The translations under genes and the position numbers were made by a program. DNA of 5,139 nucleotides, from assembly GCA_002705165.1 (NCBI GenBank), contig PAJC01000045.1, forward strand, positions 15,579 through 20,717, in the 5' to 3' direction. Below the pieces are notes generated by a model, which did not search any database, had not been told where the DNA came from, and saw only the letters and a list, made by a program, of their open reading frames with translations. The stretch is from Planctomycetaceae bacterium. GTDB lineage: Bacteria > Planctomycetota > Planctomycetia > Pirellulales > Pirellulaceae. Numbering within the stretch: the stretch's first letter is position 1; each line of letters opens with the position of its first letter. This document shows, piece by piece, positions 1 to 5,139 of this stretch.

Positions 1-354
1 GTGCGACGCCAGATTGGTATCGTTGATCTGGCAGACCTAATCTATGTACGCAGCTGGCATCTGGCCAAAATGCAAACTACAGATCCGGATCCCGGACAAG
101 CGGTATTGTTTGGTGAACAAGAGGGGCGTATCGCACATGCCAACAGACAAAAGGAACCCATGTTCTTGTTTGCTGCTTTACAACGACAGCTTGCTTATCC
201 AAAAGTTCCGCGACCAAGCGTCGAGGAAGACTCTGCCAATCGCTTGCTAGTTCTGGAAAGAAAGCTTGATCAACTCACCCAACGCATGAAGTTAGTCGAA
301 GACGATTCCCGAGATTCCGTCGACCTGTCCAAATTCTATAAAAAGCCCAACTAA
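1..354 (+). CDS. Conserved-looking hypothetical protein, C-terminal part with coiled coil
   Basis: The reading frame is open from the first base to a TAA stop at 352-354 (117 codons). The first codon is GTG, which could be a start, but it lies exactly on the window edge, so the gene probably continues upstream and is treated as 5'-partial. I do not recognise the family. The first half (IGIVDLADLIYVRS, residues 5-18, then VLFGEQEGRIAHANR, residues 35-49, and FLFAALQRQLAYP, residues 55-67) reads like a small folded domain with no obvious catalytic motif. Residues 75-101 are strongly charged, with hydrophobic residues at L82, L85, L89, L92, M96 and V99. That 3-4 spacing is typical of a short coiled coil, so oligomerisation or partner binding is likely. 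There is no signal peptide or membrane segment in the visible part. The last residues (DLSKFYKKPN) are polar and probably flexible. The 433-bp gap to korA argues against a shared operon. That it is a real coding region is fairly secure; its function is unknown. Confidence 0.7.
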   Translation: MRRQIGIVDLADLIYVRSWHLAKMQTTDPDPGQAVLFGEQEGRIAHANRQKEPMFLFAALQRQLAYPKVPRPSVEEDSANRLLVLERKLDQLTQRMKLVEDDSRDSVDLSKFYKKPN

Positions 355-420
355 CATCGATTTCCAACTGCTCTCAAACGCTGCATTAGCCTTGCTAATT
401 CTATGTTCATAACTACGCTC

Positions 421-471
421 AAATGAAGGGTTTGACATAAGCCAAATCATTCTTACAAAAACTCTTCATTT
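421..471. repeat. 13-bp inverted repeat with 25-nt spacer
   Basis: The left arm AAATGAAGGGTTT (421-433) and the right arm AAACTCTTCATTT (459-471) are reverse complements at 12 of 13 positions. The single exception (G429 against T463) would be a G-U pair in RNA, so a transcript could form a continuous 13-bp stem with a 25-nt loop. There is no run of T after the right arm, so it is a poor intrinsic terminator for the upstream gene. The arms bracket the candidate promoter at 432-459, which makes an operator-like role possible. The repeat is seen directly; its role is inference. Confidence 0.55.
432..459 (+). promoter_or_regulatory. Candidate sigma-70 type promoter for korAB
   Basis: A perfect TTGACA (432-437) is followed after 16 nt by TACAAA (454-459), which matches four of six positions of TATAAT. 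It is the best -35 match in the gap and faces korA. Transcription would begin near 466 and give a 5' untranslated region of about 320 nt that includes the hairpins at 536-561, 584-611 and 667-699. The -10 is weak, and planctomycete promoters are not well defined by E. coli consensus, so this is tentative. Confidence 0.3.
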
Positions 472-583
472 CTTGGTTGTCAGTAGTATTATCAAATACC
501 TTGGGGTGGTAACTTTTAATTAATATGGTGTAGACTTTAAGCGCCTAAATGTTGTCTTAAATGCACCATTAATAAGAGGTAGG

Positions 584-611
584 GTGAAAAATTGGTACTC
601 CATTTTTTCAC
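584..611. repeat. Near-perfect 12-bp hairpin with tetraloop
   Basis: The left arm GTGAAAAATTGG (584-595) and right arm CCATTTTTTCAC (600-611) pair at 11 of 12 positions around a four-base loop (TACT, 596-599). The only mismatch is T592 against T603. The T-run lies inside the right arm rather than after the stem, so it does not look like a standard terminator for the plus strand. It could be a regulatory stem in the korA leader RNA or a dyad bound by a protein. The structure is seen directly; function is unassigned. Confidence 0.5.
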
Positions 612-787
612 AGGACGAAACATTATCCACGGTTAAAGAAATCCGAGCGGGAATCAACTTTAAGCCAGTATGCGGTCATGAATTGCGGCTTCATATACTC
701 TTATTTAAAACATTTGAATGGCCTGTGTCCGACATTCCCACTGCCTTTCGTTAACCTCATATATTTAGCTCTTTTAATAATTATCCA

Positions 788-2626
788 ATGGCATCTACAG
801 TAGAAAATATCTCTCGAGCAACTATCCGGTTTGCTGGTGACTCTGGTGACGGTATGCAGCTTACCGGGACTCAGTTAACTAACACGTCTGCTCTGGCCGG
901 AAACGACGTCGCTACATTTCCTGACTTCCCAGCTGAAATCCGAGCGCCTCGTGGAACGCGGGCTGGGGTATCCGGTTTCCAGGTTCAATTCGCCTCGGAA
1001 GACATCTTCACTCCTGGTGACCAACTCGACACACTTGTGGTCATGAACCCTGCGGCCTTGGTGACTAATATTAGTGACCTGCGAAGCGGTGGACTGCTGA
1101 TCGTTAACGAAGATAGCTTCGTCGACAAAGAATTTCGTCTGGCCAAGGTCGAATCAAACCCACTCGACGATCCGGACATGGATCAGTACCGCGTCATCAA
1201 AATCAAGATGACTCTGCTAACTCGTACTGCTGTTGAAGAGTTAGGACTTAGCAACAAATTTGCCGACCGCTGTAAGAACTTCTTCGCGATGGGTTTCGTG
1301 TACTGGTTATATAACCGTGAACTGCAGCCAACTCTGGACTTTATCAATACTAAATTCGGTAGCAAGCCTGAAATTGCCGGAGCCAACGAAAAAGCTTTGA
1401 AGGCTGGTTATAACTACGGTGAAACTACCGAAGCAGCTGTCAGCACTTACCAGGTCGAAAAAGCAAAACTCAAATCGGGTACTTACAAAAACGTCATGGG
1501 CAATCAGGCTCTGGCCTGGGGTTGTATCACAGCGGCTAAACTTAGCGACAAAGACCTTTTCCTTGGCTCTTATCCAATCACACCAGCCTCTGACATTTTG
1601 CATGAACTTTCTAAACATAAGAAATTCGGAGTGCGGACGTTTCAGGCTGAAGACGAAATTGCAGCGGTTTGTGCGACAATCGGTGCTGCCTTTGGCGGAC
1701 ACATGGCGATCACGACCTCCAGTGGACCAGGTATCGCTCTAAAGGGTGAAGCTATGGGTCTTGGCATGATCCTTGAACTACCCATGCTGATCATCAATAT
1801 TCAGCGTGGTGGACCAAGTACTGGCCTACCAACGAAAACTGAACAGTCTGACTTGTTGCAATGTATGTATGGTCGAAACGGTGAATCACCGTTGCCTGTC
1901 ATCGCCTCACGAAGTCCGGCCGATTGCTTCGAGACAGCCATTGATGCATGGCGAGTTGCCAGCAAGTTCATGTGCCCTGTGATCATCCTCTCCGACGGAT
2001 ACATCGCCAACGGGGCCGAGCCATGGCGAATCCCAGACTACGACGCACTGGAAAAAATAGTGATTCAACATCCGGGTGAACGAAGTGAGGATGATCCACC
2101 ATTCCTCCCATACAAACGTGATGACAATTTATCACGTCCGTGGGCCTTGCCCGGAACCAAGGGGCTGGAACACCGCATTGGTGGACTGGAAAAAGAACAC
2201 GAAACCGGAAACGTTAGTTACGATCCCGACAACCACGAATTCATGTGTAAGCTTCGTCAGGAGAAGATCGATAAGATCGCCGATTTCATTCCGGAATTGG
2301 AAATCGATGGCGAACAGTCGGGTGACCTACTTGTATTGAGTTGGGGCGGTACTTATGGTGCCTGTACAACAGCGGTAACACAATGTCAGGCTGAAGGATT
2401 GAGCGTCTCACATGCTCACCTGCGTTTTATCAATCCGTTCCCGCGAAATCTGGAAACACTACTGGGTAATTTTAAGAAGGTGGTTATTCCTGAATTAAAT
2501 CTGGGGCAGCTACAAAAGATTATTAAATCAACATACGGCGTTGATGCTGAGGGAATTCACAAAGTGAAGGGACGTCCATTTAGCGTCTCTGAATTATTAG
2601 CACAATTTAAGGAATTGATCGGCTAA
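788..2626 (+). CDS. korA: 2-oxoglutarate:ferredoxin oxidoreductase, fused gamma-alpha subunit
   Basis: This 612-residue cytoplasmic protein is the large subunit of a 2-oxoacid:ferredoxin oxidoreductase. With KorB it interconverts a 2-oxoacid plus CoA with acyl-CoA plus CO2, using ferredoxin. Residues about 10-195 form the gamma domain, with the glycine-rich GDSGDGMQLTG (17-27). Residues about 235-410 form the alpha (pyrimidine-binding) domain: YPITPAS (262-268), the substrate-contacting motif of the family; AEDEIAA (from 287), carrying acidic residues expected near thiamine diphosphate; TTSSGPG (309-315); and QRGGPSTGLPT (339-349). Residues about 510-610 form the transketolase-C-like domain, starting at SWGGTYGA (518-525). 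The length suits the fused type, as in actinobacterial KorA. No cysteine cluster motif is present, so it should not carry Fe-S itself. The ATG at 788 is the only start available: an in-frame TAA lies at 752-754 and the next Met (23) is inside the glycine-rich motif. No Shine-Dalgarno sequence is seen. korB follows after 42 bp. The family is secure; preference for 2-oxoglutarate over other 2-oxoacids is inferred. Confidence 0.95.
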   Translation: MASTVENISRATIRFAGDSGDGMQLTGTQLTNTSALAGNDVATFPDFPAEIRAPRGTRAGVSGFQVQFASEDIFTPGDQLDTLVVMNPAALVTNISDLRSGGLLIVNEDSFVDKEFRLAKVESNPLDDPDMDQYRVIKIKMTLLTRTAVEELGLSNKFADRCKNFFAMGFVYWLYNRELQPTLDFINTKFGSKPEIAGANEKALKAGYNYGETTEAAVSTYQVEKAKLKSGTYKNVMGNQALAWGCITAAKLSDKDLFLGSYPITPASDILHELSKHKKFGVRTFQAEDEIAAVCATIGAAFGGHMAITTSSGPGIALKGEAMGLGMILELPMLIINIQRGGPSTGLPTKTEQSDLLQCMYGRNGESPLPVIASRSPADCFETAIDAWRVASKFMCPVIILSDGYIANGAEPWRIPDYDALEKIVIQHPGERSEDDPPFLPYKRDDNLSRPWALPGTKGLEHRIGGLEKEHETGNVSYDPDNHEFMCKLRQEKIDKIADFIPELEIDGEQSGDLLVLSWGGTYGACTTAVTQCQAEGLSVSHAHLRFINPFPRNLETLLGNFKKVVIPELNLGQLQKIIKSTYGVDAEGIHKVKGRPFSVSELLAQFKELIG

Positions 2627-2668
2627 GTCAGACTGACCAGTCTTTCATCAACTATCAGGTTTATCTCA

Positions 2669-3685
2669 ATGAGCACAGAACTACCAGTACTAAAGCCTGC
2701 TGATTTTGGCAGTGACCAGGATGTCCGTTGGTGTCCAGGCTGTGGAGACTATTCTATTCTGGCGCAGATGAAAAAGGCGTTAGCCGCACAGGGCTTTCCT
2801 CGCGAGAAGACGGCTTTCATCTCTGGCATTGGCTGCTCCAGCCGCTTTCCTTACTACATGGCAACTTATGGCATGCACTCCATCCACGGACGTGCTCCCG
2901 CATTCGCCACAGGTCTAAAGTCAGCTCGACCTGACCTTCAGGTTTGGGTGATCACAGGTGACGGCGATGCATTGAGTATCGGTGGTAATCACCTAATGCA
3001 CGCGATTCGCCGTAATGTGAACGTTAACATTGTCTTATTCAACAACCGAATCTACGGTTTGACCAAAGGTCAGTACTCGCCAACCTCCGAAATCGGAAAG
3101 GTTACCAAAAGTACTCCCATGGGCTCAGTCGATAACCCACTGACTCCACTGTCCGTAGCTGTTGGATGTGGAGCAACCTTTATCGCTCGTACCATCGATA
3201 CAAATGTGAAACACCTGGCTGCCACGCTTCAAAAAGCGGCTGAACATAATGGAACTTCCTTCGTGGAAGTTTACCAGAACTGCAATATCTTTAATGACGG
3301 TGCGTGGAAATACGCAACAGATCGAGCGACCAAGCAAGACAACGTGGTCGAACTCGAACATGGCAAGCCTCTGATCTTCGGAGCCGAAAGCGATAAAGGC
3401 ATTCGACTCAATGGTCTCAATCCGGAGGTTGTTGAACTTGGTAACGGTATCGCGGAAGACGATCTGTTATTCCATGACGCGGAAGCTCCAGAGCCAACCA
3501 TGGCATACTTACTATCCCGTATGCACCAGCCTGACTTCCCTGAAGCTATTGGTGTGTTCCGCCAAATTGATGCTCCGATTTATGATGACCAGCTCAATGC
3601 ACAGGTCGCAGCGGCTCAGGAAGCTGCTCCGAACGCTGTACTAAACGATTTATTTAACTCCGGTAACACCTGGGAAGTTGAGTAA
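2669..3685 (+). CDS. korB: 2-oxoglutarate:ferredoxin oxidoreductase, beta subunit
   Basis: This 338-residue protein is the thiamine diphosphate and Fe-S subunit that pairs with KorA. The motif WCPGCGDYSIL (21-31) supplies C22 and C25, GIGCSS supplies C56, and YQNCNIF supplies C205. These four are the expected ligands of the single [4Fe-4S] cluster that passes electrons to ferredoxin. The thiamine diphosphate/Mg signature runs from GDGDALSIG (97-105) to NNRIYGLTKGQ (125-135), the usual spacing for such enzymes. The LTKGQYSPTS stretch is typical of the 2-oxoglutarate-type subgroup. Residues about 50-200 are the TPP-binding domain, followed by the PFO beta C-terminal region and a tail (about 280-338) rich in acidic residues and alanine. 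There is no separate ferredoxin-like delta subunit nearby, as expected for this two-subunit type. The start is 42 nt after the korA stop, with only a weak AGG (2657-2659) as ribosome binding site, and a strong terminator follows the gene. Together this supports a korAB operon. Confidence in the family is very high and in the substrate moderate. Confidence 0.95.
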   Translation: MSTELPVLKPADFGSDQDVRWCPGCGDYSILAQMKKALAAQGFPREKTAFISGIGCSSRFPYYMATYGMHSIHGRAPAFATGLKSARPDLQVWVITGDGDALSIGGNHLMHAIRRNVNVNIVLFNNRIYGLTKGQYSPTSEIGKVTKSTPMGSVDNPLTPLSVAVGCGATFIARTIDTNVKHLAATLQKAAEHNGTSFVEVYQNCNIFNDGAWKYATDRATKQDNVVELEHGKPLIFGAESDKGIRLNGLNPEVVELGNGIAEDDLLFHDAEAPEPTMAYLLSRMHQPDFPEAIGVFRQIDAPIYDDQLNAQVAAAQEAAPNAVLNDLFNSGNTWEVE

Positions 3686-3703
3686 GCAGACGCTCAAATT
3701 TTT

Positions 3704-3738
3704 AAAAGCCCGAGAGCAACAACTCCCGGGCTTTTTTT
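3704..3738 (+). terminator. Rho-independent terminator of korAB, possibly bidirectional
   Basis: A GC-rich stem is formed by AAAGCCCGAGAG (3705-3716) and CTCCCGGGCTTT (3723-3734). It has a single A-C mismatch, a six-base loop (CAACAA) and a run of seven T (3732-3738). It starts 19 nt after the korB stop. The convergent SDR gene ends 22 nt beyond it. Read on the minus strand the same stem is followed by TTTT and then an A-rich stretch, so it may also stop the SDR transcript, though less efficiently. Confidence 0.9.
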
Positions 3739-3760
3739 ACAGTCTGCCTGGCGTCCTGAT

Positions 3761-4492
3761 TTACATGAATTCCTGGCTGAGAGGTTTAATCGTGACTTCT
3801 GGGATGTGAGCCCGTGGAGGTAACGTAGCAATCGAAAGTGCCAGATGCCCTAAATCTTCCGGTTGCAACATGCGAGCACGATGTTCGTCCGTTACAGGAT
3901 TTGGCCGCTTTTCCAAAATCGGTGTTTCTACTTCACCCGGATAGATATTGGTGACTCGTACACCGTCGACATTGGCTTCATTCGAACTTGCAATTCCCAA
4001 AGCAGCCATCGCAAACTTAGAAGCGGAATATGCCACGCCACCAAGCGCAGTTGAGCGGATACCGGAGATTGATGAAATATTAATGACGATACCATCACCA
4101 CGCTCACGCATCTGAGGTAGTGCCTCGTACATCGTGTAGTATGCCCCACTGGCATTGATCGCCAGCACCTGATCCCACTGCTCCGGCTCCATCGCTGCTA
4201 TCGTTCGATTAGGAATATTGGTGCCCGCTGAATTCACCAGAATGTCAATCTCACCAACATTTTCAGCAACCCAGCCAAAAAAATCTTTGACGCTATCACG
4301 GCAAGCCACATCCACCGTCTGATAAATCATTTCGCCGGCACCATTCCAGGCCTCCGTCGCGGTTTTCAAAGGTTCTTCACGACGTCCGGCAATCACTACC
4401 TTACATCCTTCAGCGGCATAGGCCTGTGCAATACCCTGTCCGATTCCTGTACCACCGCCTGTAATAACAGCAGTCTTTCCTTCAAGTCTCAT
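3761..4492 (-). CDS. SDR family NAD(P)-dependent oxidoreductase
   Basis: This 243-residue protein is a classical short-chain dehydrogenase/reductase, a soluble Rossmann-fold enzyme that oxidises or reduces an alcohol/carbonyl substrate with NAD(P). The cofactor motif TGGGTGIG spans residues 11-18. AGRR (35-38) after the second strand carries two arginines where an acidic residue would favour NAD, which suggests NADP(H). D61-V62 contacts the adenine ring in this family. NSAG (87-90) is the usual NNAG structural motif with one change. The catalytic tetrad is visible as N113, S141 (in NISSISG), Y155 and K159 (YSASK), and P185-G186 follows at the normal place. The length of about 245 residues is typical. 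The ATG at 4490-4492 is preceded in frame by TAG 18 nt upstream with no other start between; only a weak GAG serves as ribosome binding site. The gene converges on korB and diverges from the RDD gene, so it is probably transcribed alone. The C-terminus (IPEVTIKPLSQEFM) resembles YdfG-like SDRs, but the substrate cannot be read from the sequence. Confidence 0.93.
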   Translation of the reverse strand: MRLEGKTAVITGGGTGIGQGIAQAYAAEGCKVVIAGRREEPLKTATEAWNGAGEMIYQTVDVACRDSVKDFFGWVAENVGEIDILVNSAGTNIPNRTIAAMEPEQWDQVLAINASGAYYTMYEALPQMRERGDGIVINISSISGIRSTALGGVAYSASKFAMAALGIASSNEANVDGVRVTNIYPGEVETPILEKRPNPVTDEHRARMLQPEDLGHLALSIATLPPRAHIPEVTIKPLSQEFM

Positions 4493-4572
4493 ATCAACTC
4501 GCTTTTTCTATTAAAAACTACGATAAACATCTTTGCTTACCCGCCCTCATCATTAAGACGATATTCCCTGTT

Positions 4573-4625
4573 TAATCCCCCTACGACTGGTTTTCAAGAC
4601 AGGGGAAGCCAATTGATGGGGATTA
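4573..4625. repeat. 8-bp inverted repeat with 37-nt spacer
   Basis: TAATCCCC (4573-4580) and GGGGATTA (4618-4625) are perfect reverse complements. A second GGGGA at 4602-4606 could also pair with TCCCC at 4576-4580, so two mutually exclusive stems are possible if the region is transcribed. It lies midway between divergent genes and is a possible operator. Only the repeat itself is directly supported. Confidence 0.4.
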
Positions 4626-4660
4626 GGGTACCTCGGAAAATGAAAACTCGACATCTAATA

Positions 4661-4690
4661 TGGAAACTAATCACTTTTGTAGCGTTTCCA
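4661..4690. repeat. 7-bp inverted repeat just upstream of candidate RDD promoter
   Basis: TGGAAAC (4661-4667) and GTTTCCA (4684-4690) are perfect reverse complements separated by 16 nt, which puts the half-site centres 23 bp apart, about two helical turns. The right arm ends four bases before the candidate -35 at 4695. That geometry suits a dimeric regulator acting at this promoter, but no regulator is encoded in the window. Confidence 0.4.
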
Positions 4691-4694
4691 ATAA

Positions 4695-4723
4695 TTGCAC
4701 ATCTTAGTCGTATTAAAGATAAT
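4695..4723 (+). promoter_or_regulatory. Candidate sigma-70 type promoter for RDD gene
   Basis: GATAAT (4718-4723) matches five of six positions of the -10 consensus and lies exactly 17 nt after TTGCAC (4695-4700), a weak -35 that keeps the TTG core. Transcription would begin near 4730 and give a leader of about 65 nt. The evidence is consensus matching only. Confidence 0.35.
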
Positions 4724-4795
4724 TAGAGTTGTTCCATCCAAAGGAAGGGAAAGGGTGAGAGCGATTCATCCGGGATTTCATCTTGCAAAGTAGCT

Positions 4796-5139
4796 ATGGC
4801 CAACCGTGATAACTCCATTGATCCGATCGACGGCACGATCTCTATCGTGACACCGGAGAATATTACATTTCGCTATAGTGTCGCCGGGCCATTTCAACGC
4901 GCCACTGCCTTTGTTATCGATTTTCTCATTCGTATGGCTATCATTATTATCCTGCTGGTCCTCACTGTTATCCTCCAATCGACTATTGGAGATGTGGGAA
5001 TTGGTTTCTTCCTTCTGTCGAATTTCATACTCAATTGGTTCTACGGCGCAGTTTTCGAAACCTATATGAATGGCCAGACTCCCGGAAAACGCCTCATGGG
5101 AATTAGGGCTGTGACGGTGGATGGGAAACCTATTAACGC
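4796..5139 (+). CDS. RDD family membrane protein, N-terminal part
   Basis: An open frame starts at ATG 4796 and runs without a stop to the right edge (114 complete codons plus two bases), so the gene is 3'-partial. After a polar N-terminus of about 24 residues comes the RDD domain start FRYSVAGPFQRATAFVID (25-42), with the family's conserved Arg (R35) and Asp (D42). Hydrophobic segments at about 43-60 and 67-86 are likely transmembrane helices. The very characteristic NGQTPGKRLMGIRAV (92-106) follows, including the T-x-GK-x-x-x-G-hydrophobic pattern of the family. RDD proteins sit in the cytoplasmic membrane; their roles are poorly defined, with transport suggested for some. In frame, a TAG at 4724-4726 precedes the ATG with no other start codon between, so this start is well supported, although no Shine-Dalgarno sequence sits directly before it. 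A short GTG ORF ends 2 nt upstream and might couple translation. The gene diverges from the SDR gene. The family call is strong; the function is unknown. Confidence 0.88.
   Translation, partial: MANRDNSIDPIDGTISIVTPENITFRYSVAGPFQRATAFVIDFLIRMAIIIILLVLTVILQSTIGDVGIGFFLLSNFILNWFYGAVFETYMNGQTPGKRLMGIRAVTVDGKPIN

Larger units (their letters stand above)
355..787. other. AT-rich intergenic region upstream of korA
   Basis: This 433-bp stretch has no convincing gene on either strand and is visibly richer in A+T than its neighbours. It holds a small 6-bp hairpin just after the upstream gene (385-390 pairing with 394-399, no T-tract), a 13-bp inverted repeat (421-471), a 6-bp inverted repeat (536-541 with 556-561, 14-nt loop), a near-perfect hairpin (584-611), and a bulged hairpin (667-671 with 695-699 enclosing 678-682 with 690-694). 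A candidate sigma-70 type promoter lies at 432-459. An alternative is a -10-like AATAAT at 776-781, which would put the transcript start at about the korA ATG and give a leaderless mRNA. A 41-codon ORF at 678-803 overlaps the korA start and is discussed as a finding. I recognise no known riboswitch or ncRNA family here. Confidence 0.6.
4493..4795. other. Divergent intergenic region between SDR and RDD genes
   Basis: This 303-bp AT-rich stretch separates two divergently transcribed genes and should contain both promoters. A plausible promoter for the rightward gene is at 4695-4723. I could not pick a clear promoter for the leftward SDR gene. Two inverted repeats are present (4573-4625 and 4661-4690). 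The sequence TAATC or its complement recurs at 4573, 4621 and 4668, at intervals of 48 and 47 bp. A purine-rich tract (4740-4755) lies about 40 nt before the RDD start codon, too far to serve it directly. No gene of credible length is seen on either strand. Confidence 0.6.

Noticed and set aside
385..399. 6-bp hairpin ATTAGC/GCTAAT after the first gene as a terminator
   Set aside because: It is AT-rich, has a three-base loop and lacks a following T-run, so it is not a convincing intrinsic terminator.
1307..1702. 131-codon minus-strand frame inside korA
   Set aside because: It lies wholly within the strongly supported korA coding frame and its translation shows no recognisable domain, so it is a shadow frame.
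1419..1742. 107-codon plus-strand frame inside korA
   Set aside because: It overlaps the conserved alpha domain of korA in another frame and has no plausible protein features.
2630..2643. Short hairpin AGACT/AGTCT with a four-base loop between korA and korB
   Set aside because: The 5-bp stem is too weak to be a terminator or credible processing site and has no T-tract; such stems occur often by chance.
788..3685. Pyruvate:ferredoxin oxidoreductase or indolepyruvate oxidoreductase as the operon's identity
   Set aside because: The fused gamma-alpha plus beta layout without a delta subunit and the LTKGQYSPTS motif in the beta subunit fit the 2-oxoglutarate-type group better, although substrate cannot be proven from sequence.
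4778..4978. 66-codon minus-strand frame overlapping the RDD gene
   Set aside because: The plus strand here encodes clear RDD motifs; the reverse frame is low-complexity and polar, the usual antisense image of a hydrophobic coding region.
4878..5069. 63-codon hydrophobic plus-strand frame inside the RDD gene
   Set aside because: It is an out-of-frame reading of the membrane segments of the RDD gene, whose own frame carries the family motifs.
1..5139. Mobile element, defence system or CRISPR array
   Set aside because: No transposase, integrase, nuclease or repeat-spacer pattern was seen; all genes recognised are ordinary metabolic or membrane families.

Overview
The window looks like ordinary bacterial chromosome, most likely from the Planctomycetota, with moderate G+C genes. 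The lineage is an inference from three things: start codons with poor or absent Shine-Dalgarno sequences, a two-gene 2-oxoacid:ferredoxin oxidoreductase of the fused gamma-alpha plus beta type, and the style of the flanking genes. No rRNA, tRNA, CRISPR array, insertion sequence or phage gene was seen.

Layout, left to right. (1) Positions 1-354 hold the C-terminal part of a protein I do not recognise, ending in a coiled coil. (2) Positions 355-787 are a 433-bp AT-rich gap with no convincing gene. It holds several inverted repeats and one candidate promoter. (3) Positions 788-3685 hold a two-gene operon, korA-korB, encoding a 2-oxoacid (most likely 2-oxoglutarate):ferredoxin oxidoreductase. (4) Positions 3704-3738 hold a strong intrinsic terminator, placed between convergent genes. 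(5) Positions 3761-4492 on the minus strand encode a classical short-chain dehydrogenase/reductase. (6) Positions 4493-4795 are a divergent intergenic region with two dyads and a candidate promoter for the rightward gene. (7) From position 4796 to the right edge runs the N-terminal part of an RDD-family membrane protein, cut by the window end.

How the genes work together. Only korA and korB clearly form one functional unit. KorA carries the gamma and alpha domains and KorB carries the thiamine diphosphate site and the single visible [4Fe-4S] cluster ligand set. Together they should interconvert 2-oxoglutarate + CoA with succinyl-CoA + CO2, exchanging electrons with a ferredoxin that is not encoded here. 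The SDR and the RDD protein are divergently arranged and show no evident link to the operon.

I found no convincing undescribed system. The parts most worth a second look are non-coding: the structured gap before korA, the dyad placed just upstream of the candidate RDD promoter, and a possible 12-codon leader ORF that could couple translation into the RDD gene.
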